Shown here one piece after another: positions 25,989-34,621 of a DNA stretch of 64,000 nt (its first letter is position 1; every line of letters begins with the position of its first letter). Below the pieces are notes generated by a model. The model saw only the letters and a program-made list of their open reading frames with translations, was not told the DNA's origin and ran no database searches. Source of the stretch: Idiomarina aminovorans. GTDB taxonomy: Bacteria > Pseudomonadota > Gammaproteobacteria > Enterobacterales > Alteromonadaceae. Location: the NCBI RefSeq assembly GCF_023155095.1, contig NZ_JAKNDA010000003.1, forward strand, positions 1-64,000, in the 5' to 3' direction. Both the position numbers and the translations under genes were made by a program.

Positions 25989-28319
25989 ATGAAATTCAGT
26001 CATGCTATTGCTACAGCAGCAGTTTATTTTACCGTTAGTCAGGCAGCAACCGCTCAAGCCTTTGACGACAAATTCCGTCAACTTAATGACGATAAATTTC
26101 GCAGTCCCAATATCTACCGGACAGCTTCAGGAGCACCAGGCCACGCATACTGGCAGCAAGAAGCCGACTATAAAATTCAGGTTGCTTTAGATGACGAAAA
26201 TCAAAGCATTACCGCCAAAAGCACCATTACTTATACCAATAACTCACCGGATACTTTGCGCTATTTATGGGTGCAGCTTGATCAGAACCGCTTTAATAAA
26301 GAATCCATAGGGCCCAAAAGCCGTGCCTCAGACGAGTTAGAGCGCGTTAGCTTTTCTCGTATGGAAAGTATGTTAACCCAGCAAAGCTTCCCTGCCGGAT
26401 ATGAACTTACCGAAATTAGTCTAGAAAATGGTGAACCGCTTGAGCATTACGTTAACGATACGATGCTACGGCTCGATCTCGATAAGCCGTTAAAAAGTGG
26501 CAGCAGCGTTACTTTCAATATTGGCTGGCAGTTCAATATTATTGAAGCCGAAGTGCTTGGCGGCCGTGGTGGTTACGAATATTTCGAAGACGACGGTAAT
26601 TACCTTTATGAGATGGCTCAGTGGTTCCCGCGTATGGCCGCCTACTATGATGCCCAAGGCTGGCAGAATAAACAGTTCATTGGTAATGGTGAGTTCGCTC
26701 TGGAATTTGGTGACTACCGTGTCGAAATAACTGTTCCTGCCGATCACATTGTTGCTTCTACCGGCGTTCTGCAAAATCCTAATGACGTACTCACTTCAAT
26801 TCAACGTCAGCGCCTGGAACTCGCCCGCAATTCAGAACAACCAGTGAAAATTGTCACCGAAGAAGAAGCTCTGGAAAATCAAAAAGAAGGCAGCAGCGAC
26901 ACCAAAACCTGGATTTTCGAAGCAGAAAAGGTTCGTGATTTTGCCTGGGCATCGTCACGTAAATTTATCTGGGATGCACAAGGTTATAAAAATAACGGCA
27001 CCGATGTTTTAGCGATGTCTTTTTATCCTGAAGAAGGGAATCCTTTATGGGAGCGTTATTCAACGGCTTCTATCATTCATACTATTGAACACTATAATGA
27101 CTACAGCTTCGACTACCCTTATCCTGTAGCTATATCAGTGAATGGCCCGGTTGGTGGTATGGAATATCCGATGATCACCTTTAACGGTCCTCGTCCATAT
27201 GTTGACGAAGACTCCGGTGAGAAGTATTACTCCAAACGTACAAAATACGGTCTTATTTCGGTAATCATTCATGAAATTGGCCATATTTACTTCCCGATGA
27301 TAGTCAATACGGACGAGCGCCAGTGGACCTGGATGGACGAAGGCATAAACACCTATCTGCAATTCCTGGCTGAGCAAAAATGGGAAGAAGACTACCCTTC
27401 ATGGCGCGGTGAACCTCGTAACATTACCCGTTATATGGCAAGCAGTGACCAGATGCCTATTATGACTAACTCGGAATCTATTCTGCAGTTTGGTAATAAC
27501 GCTTACGGGAAGCCGGCAACAGCTCTGAACATATTGCGCGAGACTATCGTTGGGCGCGACCTGTTCGATTTTGCATTCCGCGAATATGCACAACGCTGGA
27601 AATTTAAGCGCCCTACACCTGAAGATTTATTCAGAACCTTAGAAGATGCTTCAGGCGTTGATTTAGACTGGTTCTGGCGTGGTTGGTTCTACTCTACTGA
27701 CCATGTCGACATTTCGTTAGAGCAAGTCCATCAATTAACCATTGATACGCAGGATCCGGACGTTGAAAAAGCCTGGGCAGAAAAGCAACATGATGCGGAG
27801 CCCGAGTCGTTAACGACCCAGCGCAACGCCAATGTTAATTACAAAATTCATCAGCAACCGCATCTAACTGATTTTTATAATGAAAACGATGAATTTACGG
27901 TGACCAACGCTGACCGTAATAAGTATAAAGAACTCATTGACGGCTTAAATGAAGAACAACAGCAGATGCTGCAAAATAGCCGCAACTTTTACGTGCTCGA
28001 CTTTGCTAACAAAGGCGGCTTAGTTATGCCCATTTTACTCGACCTTCATTATGAAGATGGTAGTAAAGAGCATATCCGTATTCCTGCAGAGGTTTGGCGC
28101 CGTTCACCAGATAACGTCAGTAAATTGTTAATTCGTGATAAAACCCTGACTCAGGTCGTTGTTGACCCAAACTGGGAAACGGCTGACGTTGATACAGAGA
28201 ATAATTATTGGCCTGCACGGGCTGTTCCATCAAGAATTGAGCTTTTTAAACGTGAAGACCGTAATAAGAGCATGATGGAAGATTTTAATCAGGAGCTGGA
28301 GTCTGATAGTAATGACTAA
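25989..28319 (+). CDS. Secreted M1-family zinc metallopeptidase
   Basis: 776 residues from the ATG at 25989, which opens a signal peptide (MKFSHAIATAAVYFTVSQAA, cleavage near TAQA). The zinc site is His428-Glu429-x-x-His432 with the third ligand Glu451, eighteen residues on (HEXXH-x18-E), and the substrate-site motif appears as GGMEYP in place of the common GAMEN. This is an M1 (gluzincin) aminopeptidase-like enzyme, exported and probably periplasmic. The downstream DUF6702 gene overlaps its end by eight bases, so the two likely work together. Its position after zur suggests cotranscription; a link with zinc supply is inference. Confidence 0.92.
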   Translation: MKFSHAIATAAVYFTVSQAATAQAFDDKFRQLNDDKFRSPNIYRTASGAPGHAYWQQEADYKIQVALDDENQSITAKSTITYTNNSPDTLRYLWVQLDQNRFNKESIGPKSRASDELERVSFSRMESMLTQQSFPAGYELTEISLENGEPLEHYVNDTMLRLDLDKPLKSGSSVTFNIGWQFNIIEAEVLGGRGGYEYFEDDGNYLYEMAQWFPRMAAYYDAQGWQNKQFIGNGEFALEFGDYRVEITVPADHIVASTGVLQNPNDVLTSIQRQRLELARNSEQPVKIVTEEEALENQKEGSSDTKTWIFEAEKVRDFAWASSRKFIWDAQGYKNNGTDVLAMSFYPEEGNPLWERYSTASIIHTIEHYNDYSFDYPYPVAISVNGPVGGMEYPMITFNGPRPYVDEDSGEKYYSKRTKYGLISVIIHEIGHIYFPMIVNTDERQWTWMDEGINTYLQFLAEQKWEEDYPSWRGEPRNITRYMASSDQMPIMTNSESILQFGNNAYGKPATALNILRETIVGRDLFDFAFREYAQRWKFKRPTPEDLFRTLEDASGVDLDWFWRGWFYSTDHVDISLEQVHQLTIDTQDPDVEKAWAEKQHDAEPESLTTQRNANVNYKIHQQPHLTDFYNENDEFTVTNADRNKYKELIDGLNEEQQQMLQNSRNFYVLDFANKGGLVMPILLDLHYEDGSKEHIRIPAEVWRRSPDNVSKLLIRDKTLTQVVVDPNWETADVDTENNYWPARAVPSRIELFKREDRNKSMMEDFNQELESDSND

Positions 28320-28818
28320 AGTTATTGCGACTCTTGCTGTGATTTTAGCGCTGGTACCCTCGGTATCAGCGCATCGTTACTTTTTTGGGCTAACAGAAAT
28401 AAGCACCAACCCAAATACGCATGCCGTTGAAATTGTGCATCAGTATACTTTGCACGACGTTCAGCAGGCGTTGAAGAAACGCCTGGGTAAAGCGTTTAGG
28501 CTGGAACAAAGTGATGCAGAACAGCAAATTCGCGACTGGGTAAATGAAAAGTTTGAACTCACTGATTCTGCAGGAGAAGCAGTTGTACCAAGCTGGGTCG
28601 GTTTTGAAGCTGACTATCAGAAAATTTGGATTTATCAGGAAATCCCTGAGCGTGATAACTTGTGTCGTTGGGAGTTATCCAATACGCTTTTAATGAATAG
28701 CTTCTCAGCGCAAATCAATACGATCAACGTTGTTGATGATTATGGTAACCGTAGTCTCACTTTAACCATTGAAAACACATCAGGCACAATTAAGTGTCAG
28801 AAAGATATAAAGGGATAA
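28312..28818 (+). CDS. DUF6702 family exported protein
   Basis: 168 residues with a signal peptide (first 20 residues, ending SVSA). The mature N-terminus HRYFFGLTEISTNP and the pattern of alternating beta strands fit the DUF6702 family, whose members are often encoded beside M1 peptidases. The biochemical role is unknown. Two cysteines (in NLCRWEL and IKCQK) could form a disulphide. The start overlaps the M1 peptidase gene. Confidence 0.75.
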   Translation: MTKVIATLAVILALVPSVSAHRYFFGLTEISTNPNTHAVEIVHQYTLHDVQQALKKRLGKAFRLEQSDAEQQIRDWVNEKFELTDSAGEAVVPSWVGFEADYQKIWIYQEIPERDNLCRWELSNTLLMNSFSAQINTINVVDDYGNRSLTLTIENTSGTIKCQKDIKG

Positions 28819-28821
28819 AAG

Positions 28822-29292
28822 ATGAATGCCGAGTTCGTAAACCCATTTCTTCAGGCACTGCAAAATGTCTTGTCGATGATGGCACAAATGGAATTGAAAC
28901 CCGGTAAGGCGCAGCTTAAAAAAGATGAGTACGCTCGAGGCGATGTATCCGGCGTCATAGGCATGGTTGGTCCACAAGTTAAAGGCTCATTTTCCATTTC
29001 TTTTGAAGAAAACTTAGCCTGTGAAATTATGAATAAAATGCTAGGCGAATTACCGGACTCAATTAATGAAGACGTCTGTGACATGGTCGGTGAAATTACC
29101 AATATGGTTACCGGCGGAGCCAAAAAAACATTAGGCGAGAAAGGCTACGATTTTGAGATGGCAACCCCTATTGTCGTGTCGGGAAAAGATCATAGCATTT
29201 CGCACAAATCTGAAGGCTCAAAACTGATTATGCCCTTCAACCATGTCGCTGGAAAAGCCTATATTGAAATTTGTTTCGATAAAATCAAATAG
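28822..29292 (+). CDS. cheX: CheC/CheX-family chemotaxis phosphatase
   Basis: 156 residues. The central helix DMVGEITNMVTGGAKKTL carries the E-x2-N phosphatase motif (Glu and Asn in GEITN) that removes phosphate from CheY-P or another receiver domain. Single-motif proteins of this length are CheX-like. It lies three bases after the DUF6702 gene and is not in a chemotaxis gene cluster, so its partner response regulator is unknown. Confidence 0.85.
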   Translation: MNAEFVNPFLQALQNVLSMMAQMELKPGKAQLKKDEYARGDVSGVIGMVGPQVKGSFSISFEENLACEIMNKMLGELPDSINEDVCDMVGEITNMVTGGAKKTLGEKGYDFEMATPIVVSGKDHSISHKSEGSKLIMPFNHVAGKAYIEICFDKIK

Positions 29293-29316
29293 CGACGATT
29301 AGTAACGATCGTCGCT
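29291..29316. terminator. Hairpin between convergent cheX and dnaB
   Basis: AGCGACGAT (29291-29299) pairs with ATCGTCGCT (29308-29316). It begins at the cheX stop and covers the last codons of dnaB. There is no T-run, so termination is plausible but not certain. Confidence 0.4.
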
Positions 29317-30693
29317 GAAGTTTCGGGCATAATTATCGAATCTTGATAGCTGGCCGTGGAACTTAAGTTCGACTTTGCCAATAGGTCCGTTACGCTGCTT
29401 ACCGATAATAATTTCGGCTAAACCTTCTTCCGCCGAATCAGGATGATAAACCTCGTCTCTATAGATAAACATAATGACATCTGCGTCCTGCTCAATAGAG
29501 CCTGATTCACGCAGGTCTGAATTGACAGGGCGTTTATCCGAGCGTTGTTCTAATGAGCGGTTAAGCTGCGACAACGCCACAACCGGCACTTCCAGCTCTT
29601 TCGCTAAAGATTTTAACGAGCGGGAAATCTCAGCAATTTCCAGAGTTCGGTTTTCCGACATACCGGGCACCGTCATAAGCTGCAGGTAATCCACCATAAT
29701 CATAGATATACCTTTATGCTCTCTGTGAATACGACGCGCCCGGGAACGAACTTCGGTAGGCGTTAAGCCTGAAGAGTCATCGATATAAATATTATTTTTC
29801 TCGTTTAGCATGTTCATAACGGACGCAATACGCGCCCAGTCATCATCCTCAAGCTTACCGGTACGCACTTTATTCTGATCAACCCGGCTCAAAGATGCCA
29901 GCATACGCATCATTAACTGTTCGGCCGGCATCTCCAGGCTGAACACCAACACCGGACGATCATCATTCAGAGCAATATTCTCCGCCAGGTTCATCGCAAA
30001 TGTGGTTTTACCCATTGAGGGCCGGGCCGCTATTATAATCAAATCTGAAGGCTGCAAACCTGCTGTCACCTGGTCTAAGTCGGTGAAGCCAGTAGAAACC
30101 CCTGTTACACCATTATTATTTTTCAGTTTACTTAACTGCTCAATACGGCTCACCGTACGTTGCAGAATAAGATTTATTCCCTGTGGGCCTTCACTTGAAC
30201 TGACCCGTTTTTCTGCTATTTGAAAAACTTTTGATTCAGCTAAATCAAGCAGCTCTGCACTATTTCGCCCCTGGGTATCATATCCGGACTCAGCAATGTC
30301 ATTCGCCGCGCCAATCATTTCTCGCAACACCGCCCGCTCTCTGACGATATTGGCATAAGCTAATATATTCGCCGCACTGGGTGTATTTTTAGCTATCTCG
30401 CCAAGGTACGCAAAGCCCCCAATTTGATCTAACTCTCCGGAGGTTTCGAGATTCTCTGATACGGTGACCAAATCCATCGGCTGGTTACGCTGAGAGAGTT
30501 CGTGCATCGCCTTAAAAATCAGTCGATGGGATCGATGGTAAAAATCTTCTGCTATAACACTGCCAGCGACATTATCCCAAGCGTCATTATCCAGCATTAA
30601 GCCGCCGAGAACGGATTGTTCTGCTTCAATTGAATGTGGAGCTGAGCGCAGTGCTTCTACTGAAGCATCGCGGTTTTTTGACTTTTCTGCCAT
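29299..30693 (-). CDS. dnaB: Replicative DNA helicase DnaB
   Basis: 464 residues. The N-terminal helical domain (about 18-120) begins PHSIEAEQSVLGGLMLDND; a linker leads to the RecA-like ATPase domain, with Walker A RPSMGKTTFAMN (Lys229), the EMPAEQLMMRMLAS motif and the Walker B-like MIMVDYLQLM. No intein or insertion is present. It unwinds the parental duplex ahead of the replisome as a hexamer. It is on the same strand as, and downstream of, a DUF4097 gene; its own promoter region contains a striking inverted repeat. Confidence 0.98.
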   Translation of the reverse strand: MAEKSKNRDASVEALRSAPHSIEAEQSVLGGLMLDNDAWDNVAGSVIAEDFYHRSHRLIFKAMHELSQRNQPMDLVTVSENLETSGELDQIGGFAYLGEIAKNTPSAANILAYANIVRERAVLREMIGAANDIAESGYDTQGRNSAELLDLAESKVFQIAEKRVSSSEGPQGINLILQRTVSRIEQLSKLKNNNGVTGVSTGFTDLDQVTAGLQPSDLIIIAARPSMGKTTFAMNLAENIALNDDRPVLVFSLEMPAEQLMMRMLASLSRVDQNKVRTGKLEDDDWARIASVMNMLNEKNNIYIDDSSGLTPTEVRSRARRIHREHKGISMIMVDYLQLMTVPGMSENRTLEIAEISRSLKSLAKELEVPVVALSQLNRSLEQRSDKRPVNSDLRESGSIEQDADVIMFIYRDEVYHPDSAEEGLAEIIIGKQRNGPIGKVELKFHGQLSRFDNYARNFSDDRY

Positions 30694-30721
30694 GAGGAAA
30701 GTTGTCTCGCCAAGGGAATTG

Positions 30722-30757
30722 AATAAGAGGCGTTACTATACAAAATCCCCTCTTATT
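30722..30757 (-). promoter_or_regulatory. Candidate dnaB promoter inside an inverted repeat
   Basis: A perfect nine-base inverted repeat, AATAAGAGG (30722-30730) and CCTCTTATT (30749-30757), is centred on a minus-strand -10 box TATAGT (30735-30740). The -35 (TTTCTA, 17 bases upstream) is poor. The symmetry around the -10 suggests a repressor site; a stem-loop in read-through RNA from the DUF4097 gene is the alternative. Confidence 0.45.
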
Positions 30758-30788
30758 TAGAAAGCAAAGCGAGACTTAACCAAAGTAT

Positions 30789-31751
30789 TTACTGTTTTTC
30801 CAGCGTAATTTGTCCGCTTACCGTTGTTGCCGACACGTTAGCACTACCCTCACCTACCGAAAAGTCCAACTGAGAAGATGGCCCCCTTTCAGCTTCACTC
30901 GGTGTATCCTCTGTTAAGCGGTTGGTAATTTCACCACCGGCATTCGACTTTATAGTAAAGCTTGAGTCAATTTCACCTATCCATTTAAAAGTTAAGTCAC
31001 CACTCACCGAGCTGGATTCGAGTTTTGCGCTACGGTGTAAAGCGGAAGTCAATATGGCATCACCACTGACAGTTGTCAGTTTGGCTTCACGTAACATACC
31101 GGCTTTTACATCAATATCGCCAGATACAGTTTGCACGGTCAGTTCAGCAATGGAATCTGACTGGCTTGTTACACCCCCGCTTACCGACTGATAAGTAGCC
31201 GATTCTGAGCCATTATTAACATCCATAATAACGCCACTAACCGTTTCAAAACGAACTGTACCTTCAACTGCCTCAGCGTCTATATCGCCGCTTACCGTCT
31301 TCAGCAAGACTTGGTTTTTAATTTCTTTAACGTCAATGTTCCCACTGACTAAGCGAATTTCCAAACCGCCAGTAAATGCGTTTGCCGTCACATCCATAGA
31401 AACACCATTTACACGAATATCCATAGTTTCTGGCAAGTAAATTTTTAGATCAGAACCTTCCGAATCGCTCGACGAGAAATTAAAACCGCCTTGCTCAGGC
31501 GTCTTAACATTAATGTGAACGCCACTCCCCCGTTGTTCAAATATGAAACTTTCAGCTTTCTCATCAAGTTTACCAACGACTCGAACTTCATCTTTATCGT
31601 TCACGATGAGTTCAACTTTTCCTCTCATATTATCAATGGAAACCCTGGCCCCCGGAGAGACACTCAATGTTTCATCTACTTTATCTTGTGCTGCAACAAC
31701 AGAACTCAGCATCAGCAGCGATAATCCGACGAAGCCAAATATCTTGTTCAT
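30789..31751 (-). CDS. Exported DUF4097-type beta-repeat protein
   Basis: 320 residues from the ATG at 31751, which follows AGGAG by six bases and starts a signal peptide (MNKIFGFVGLSLLMLSSVVA, then AQD). The longer frame upstream is rejected. The body repeats the V-S-G motif eight times (LVSGNIDV, TVSGDIDA, SVSGGVTS, TTVSGQIT and others) at about 20-residue spacing, the pattern of DUF4097 beta-helix or toast-rack proteins. Members are thought to lie in the envelope; the function is not established. It precedes dnaB with no clear terminator in between. Confidence 0.82.
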   Translation of the reverse strand: MNKIFGFVGLSLLMLSSVVAAQDKVDETLSVSPGARVSIDNMRGKVELIVNDKDEVRVVGKLDEKAESFIFEQRGSGVHINVKTPEQGGFNFSSSDSEGSDLKIYLPETMDIRVNGVSMDVTANAFTGGLEIRLVSGNIDVKEIKNQVLLKTVSGDIDAEAVEGTVRFETVSGVIMDVNNGSESATYQSVSGGVTSQSDSIAELTVQTVSGDIDVKAGMLREAKLTTVSGDAILTSALHRSAKLESSSVSGDLTFKWIGEIDSSFTIKSNAGGEITNRLTEDTPSEAERGPSSQLDFSVGEGSANVSATTVSGQITLEKQ

Positions 31752-31874
31752 TTTTAACTCCTGCTTAGATTTCTTGTATGGCAAGTGACAATAATGACAA
31801 TGGCAGTATTGCTTTGTGAGTTTAGACGACATCAGACAAAGAAGGTTTACACCGCGGAAAATTTGCAAAAAAAA

Positions 31875-31892
31875 AGCTGCCAAAAGGCAGCT
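31875..31892 (-). terminator. Terminator after rplI
   Basis: AGCTGCC-AAAA-GGCAGCT with nine A on the left, which is a long T-run on the minus strand. It ends the rpsF-priB-rpsR-rplI operon 20 bases after the rplI stop. It lies upstream of the DUF4097 coding start, in its 5' region. Confidence 0.93.
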
Positions 31893-31912
31893 TCTTCAAA
31901 AAGTGTAATGAC

Positions 31913-32362
31913 TTAAGCCGCTACAACTTTCAACGTAATGTTTGCAAATACATCGGAATGCAAGTGCAGTTCGATATCAAACTCACCCACTTCACGTAAT
32001 GTACCATTTGGCATTAATACTTCGCTCTTCTTAACTTCAACGCCAGCAGCAGTCACTGCATCAGCGATATCGCGAGTACCGATAGAACCAAATAACTTAC
32101 CTTCATCACCCGCTTTAGAAGCAACAGTAATTGTATCTAAAGCATTAACTTTCTCAGCACGAGCTTCAGCAGCCGCTAATTGATCAGCGACTTTTGCTTC
32201 ATACTCAGCACGACGTTGCTCAAATAATTCAACGTTGCTTTTTGTTGCTGGTACTGCTTTCCCCTGAGGGAACAAAAAGTTACGTGCATAACCTGATTTC
32301 ACACTGACTTGATCGCCAAGGCTTCCCAAGTTAGCAATTTTATCTAACAAAATGACATTCAT
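31913..32362 (-). CDS. rplI: 50S ribosomal protein L9
   Basis: 149 residues as in E. coli. The N-terminal RNA-binding domain carries [20 protein letters not shown] and [13 protein letters not shown]; a long central helix follows (about 41-75, Ala/Glu-rich), then the C-terminal domain. L9 projects from the L1 side of the large subunit and affects frame maintenance. Last gene of the rpsF operon. Confidence 0.99.
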   Translation of the reverse strand: MNVILLDKIANLGSLGDQVSVKSGYARNFLFPQGKAVPATKSNVELFEQRRAEYEAKVADQLAAAEARAEKVNALDTITVASKAGDEGKLFGSIGTRDIADAVTAAGVEVKKSEVLMPNGTLREVGEFDIELHLHSDVFANITLKVVAA

Positions 32363-32403
32363 TTCTCGCTACCTCTACTTTTGGTAATCGAACCGGTGCT
32401 AGC

Positions 32404-32941
<538 letters not shown>

Positions 32942-32965
32942 AGAGTTTATAGAAGGTCAGCAAGC

Positions 32966-33316
32966 TTACGCTGCTTCACTGTCACCTTTACGATCTTCCT
33001 TCGGCTTAGTCAGCGGCGAAGGCTCTGTAACAGATTCTTTCTTACGCATGATCATGTTGCGTAATACTGCATCGTTAAAACGGAATGCAGTTTCAAGCTC
33101 TTCCACAACTTCTGTCGACGCTTCAATGTTCAAAAGAACATAATGCGCTTTGTGCAGCTTGTTGATTGGGTAAGCCAATTGACGACGACCCCAGTCTTCT
33201 AAACGATGGATTTGACCACCACCTTGCTTGATCGTTTCGCTGTAGCGTTCGATCATGCCAGGTACTTGCTCGCTTTGGTCCGGGTGGACCATAAATACGA
33301 TTTCGTAATGACGCAT
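32966..33316 (-). CDS. rpsF: 30S ribosomal protein S6
   Basis: 116 residues starting [20 protein letters not shown], with [19 protein letters not shown]6 forms the platform heterodimer with S18. The C-terminal tail is short and basic/acidic mixed rather than poly-glutamate as in E. coli, so RimK modification is unlikely to be as extensive. First gene of its operon, with a promoter at 33424-33452. Confidence 0.99.
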   Translation of the reverse strand: MRHYEIVFMVHPDQSEQVPGMIERYSETIKQGGGQIHRLEDWGRRQLAYPINKLHKAHYVLLNIEASTEVVEELETAFRFNDAVLRNMIMRKKESVTEPSPLTKPKEDRKGDSEAA

Positions 33317-33423
33317 TACAGTTTCCTTTTGGTTCGTATAGCCTCAGTTTAGCTCAGCCGCACTAACATAGAAGCAAGGAACACATTCAGTAAAATTAAA
33401 ATATGGCTGATTTAAGCCGCGAG

Positions 33424-33452
33424 ATACTAACTAAAATGAATACCAATTGCAA
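33424..33452 (-). promoter_or_regulatory. rpsF operon promoter
   Basis: On the minus strand TTGCAA (33447-33452), a 17-base spacer and TAGTAT (33424-33429). The -35 starts two bases after the stop of the preceding small membrane protein gene. The leader is about 100 bases and could hold the S6-S18 control site, which I could not identify with certainty. Confidence 0.65.
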
Positions 33453-33453
33453 A

Positions 33454-33885
33454 TTAATCGGTGTTTTTATGGGCTTTTTCAATGCGGGAACTGAGTAACG
33501 CGACAACTCGGTCAGCTAATTCGTTAGCGACCGCTGTTTCGCCGCGCACGACAATATGGTCTACAATCTTCTCCCGGCGTCTCACGGTGGCGTCAATTTG
33601 TACCCTGTTCTGCTGTTCCTTGAACACCAGAGTGACCTGCCACTGTGCGGCACCATCTTCCACTCGATGCCATTCATGTCTTACATCCAGCCGATTGCTG
33701 ATATCAAAAGCCATATTTTCTACCGACTTGGCGGCATTGCTCTCCAATTCAAACCGGAAAGCGACATAAGGCTTTTCTGAACGCAGCCAGGTAGAAGATT
33801 CCCAGTTGGGCGTCCAGCTAATGAACAAAATAGCAATCACAGCCAGAGCAATAGCTATTGGCAAAAGGCGGCGTTTAAGATCCAT
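33454..33885 (-). CDS. Membrane-anchored protein of unknown function
   Basis: 143 residues from the ATG at 33885, which overlaps the end of rlmB by eleven bases. Upstream in-frame codons would overlap rlmB further and lie before the natural start [20 protein letters not shown]. One N-terminal membrane helix (about 8-25) is followed by a soluble, mixed alpha-beta periplasmic domain containing [12 protein letters not shown]-like alternation and a C-terminal helix ([16 protein letters not shown]). I do not recognise a family. The overlap implies cotranscription with rnr and rlmB. Ribosome binding site not obvious. Confidence 0.75.
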   Translation of the reverse strand: MDLKRRLLPIAIALAVIAILFISWTPNWESSTWLRSEKPYVAFRFELESNAAKSVENMAFDISNRLDVRHEWHRVEDGAAQWQVTLVFKEQQNRVQIDATVRRREKIVDHIVVRGETAVANELADRVVALLSSRIEKAHKNTD

Positions 33886-34621
33886 TTCGTTGTCTGACAA
33901 CCTCAAATAAGCAGACGCCACTGGCGACGGAAACATTTAAGCTACTGACACTACCGGATAAAGGGATGGACACTAAGTCATCGCAGGTTTCGCGAGTCAG
34001 GCGTCTCATACCTTTACCTTCAGCCCCCATTACCAGCGCCACCGCCCCGGTGAAGTCAACGTCGAAAACAGAGTGAGTTGCCTCCCCGGCTGTGCCATAA
34101 ACCCAGACACCCAGCTCTTGTAAGTCCCGCAGAGCTCTGGCTAAATTGGTCACAACAATCAAAGGCACATTTTCAGCAGCGCCGGATGCGACCTTACGAA
34201 CCGTCGGTGTAATCTGAGCGGACTTATCCTTTGGCACAATAAAACCAGTAACTCCCGCCGCATCAGCGGTACGTAAACAGGCTCCCAAATTATGCGGGTC
34301 TGTCACACCATCGAGCACCAAAAACAATCCCGCTTGCTGACTTTCCTCCAGCAGTTCGGGTAAATCATGCTCGGTTAAGGTAGGAGGCGAATGCACCGTT
34401 GCTACAACTCCCTGGTGATTACCGCCCTCGGCACGTTTTTCCAAAGCCTGCTTAGGCACCCATTGCGGTCGAATTCCTACCGAATGGCATTGATTGACAA
34501 TCTCCCGCACGGAGTCGTCCTGGCGCTCTTTGGAAACATATAATTCAACCAGACGATCAGGGTGTTTTTTTAATATTGCGCGCACCGCATGCAAGCCGAA
34601 CACTGTCACTTTTTGACTCAT
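33875..34621 (-). CDS. rlmB: 23S rRNA (guanosine-2251 2'-O)-methyltransferase RlmB
   Basis: 248 residues, SPOUT (TrmH/SpoU) family. An N-terminal substrate-binding domain (about 1-75) precedes the knotted domain with the three motifs: [34 protein letters not shown] and [18 protein letters not shown]. It methylates G2251 in the P loop of 23S rRNA. It overlaps rnr by four bases, the usual rnr-rlmB pair. Confidence 0.97.
   Translation of the reverse strand: MSQKVTVFGLHAVRAILKKHPDRLVELYVSKERQDDSVREIVNQCHSVGIRPQWVPKQALEKRAEGGNHQGVVATVHSPPTLTEHDLPELLEESQQAGLFLVLDGVTDPHNLGACLRTADAAGVTGFIVPKDKSAQITPTVRKVASGAAENVPLIVVTNLARALRDLQELGVWVYGTAGEATHSVFDVDFTGAVALVMGAEGKGMRRLTRETCDDLVSIPLSGSVSSLNVSVASGVCLFEVVRQRNGS

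Noticed and set aside
33317-33423. S6-S18 binding hairpin in the rpsF leader.
   Set aside because: A GTTAG/CTAAC pairing is present but the CCG bulge that marks the known site could not be placed with confidence.
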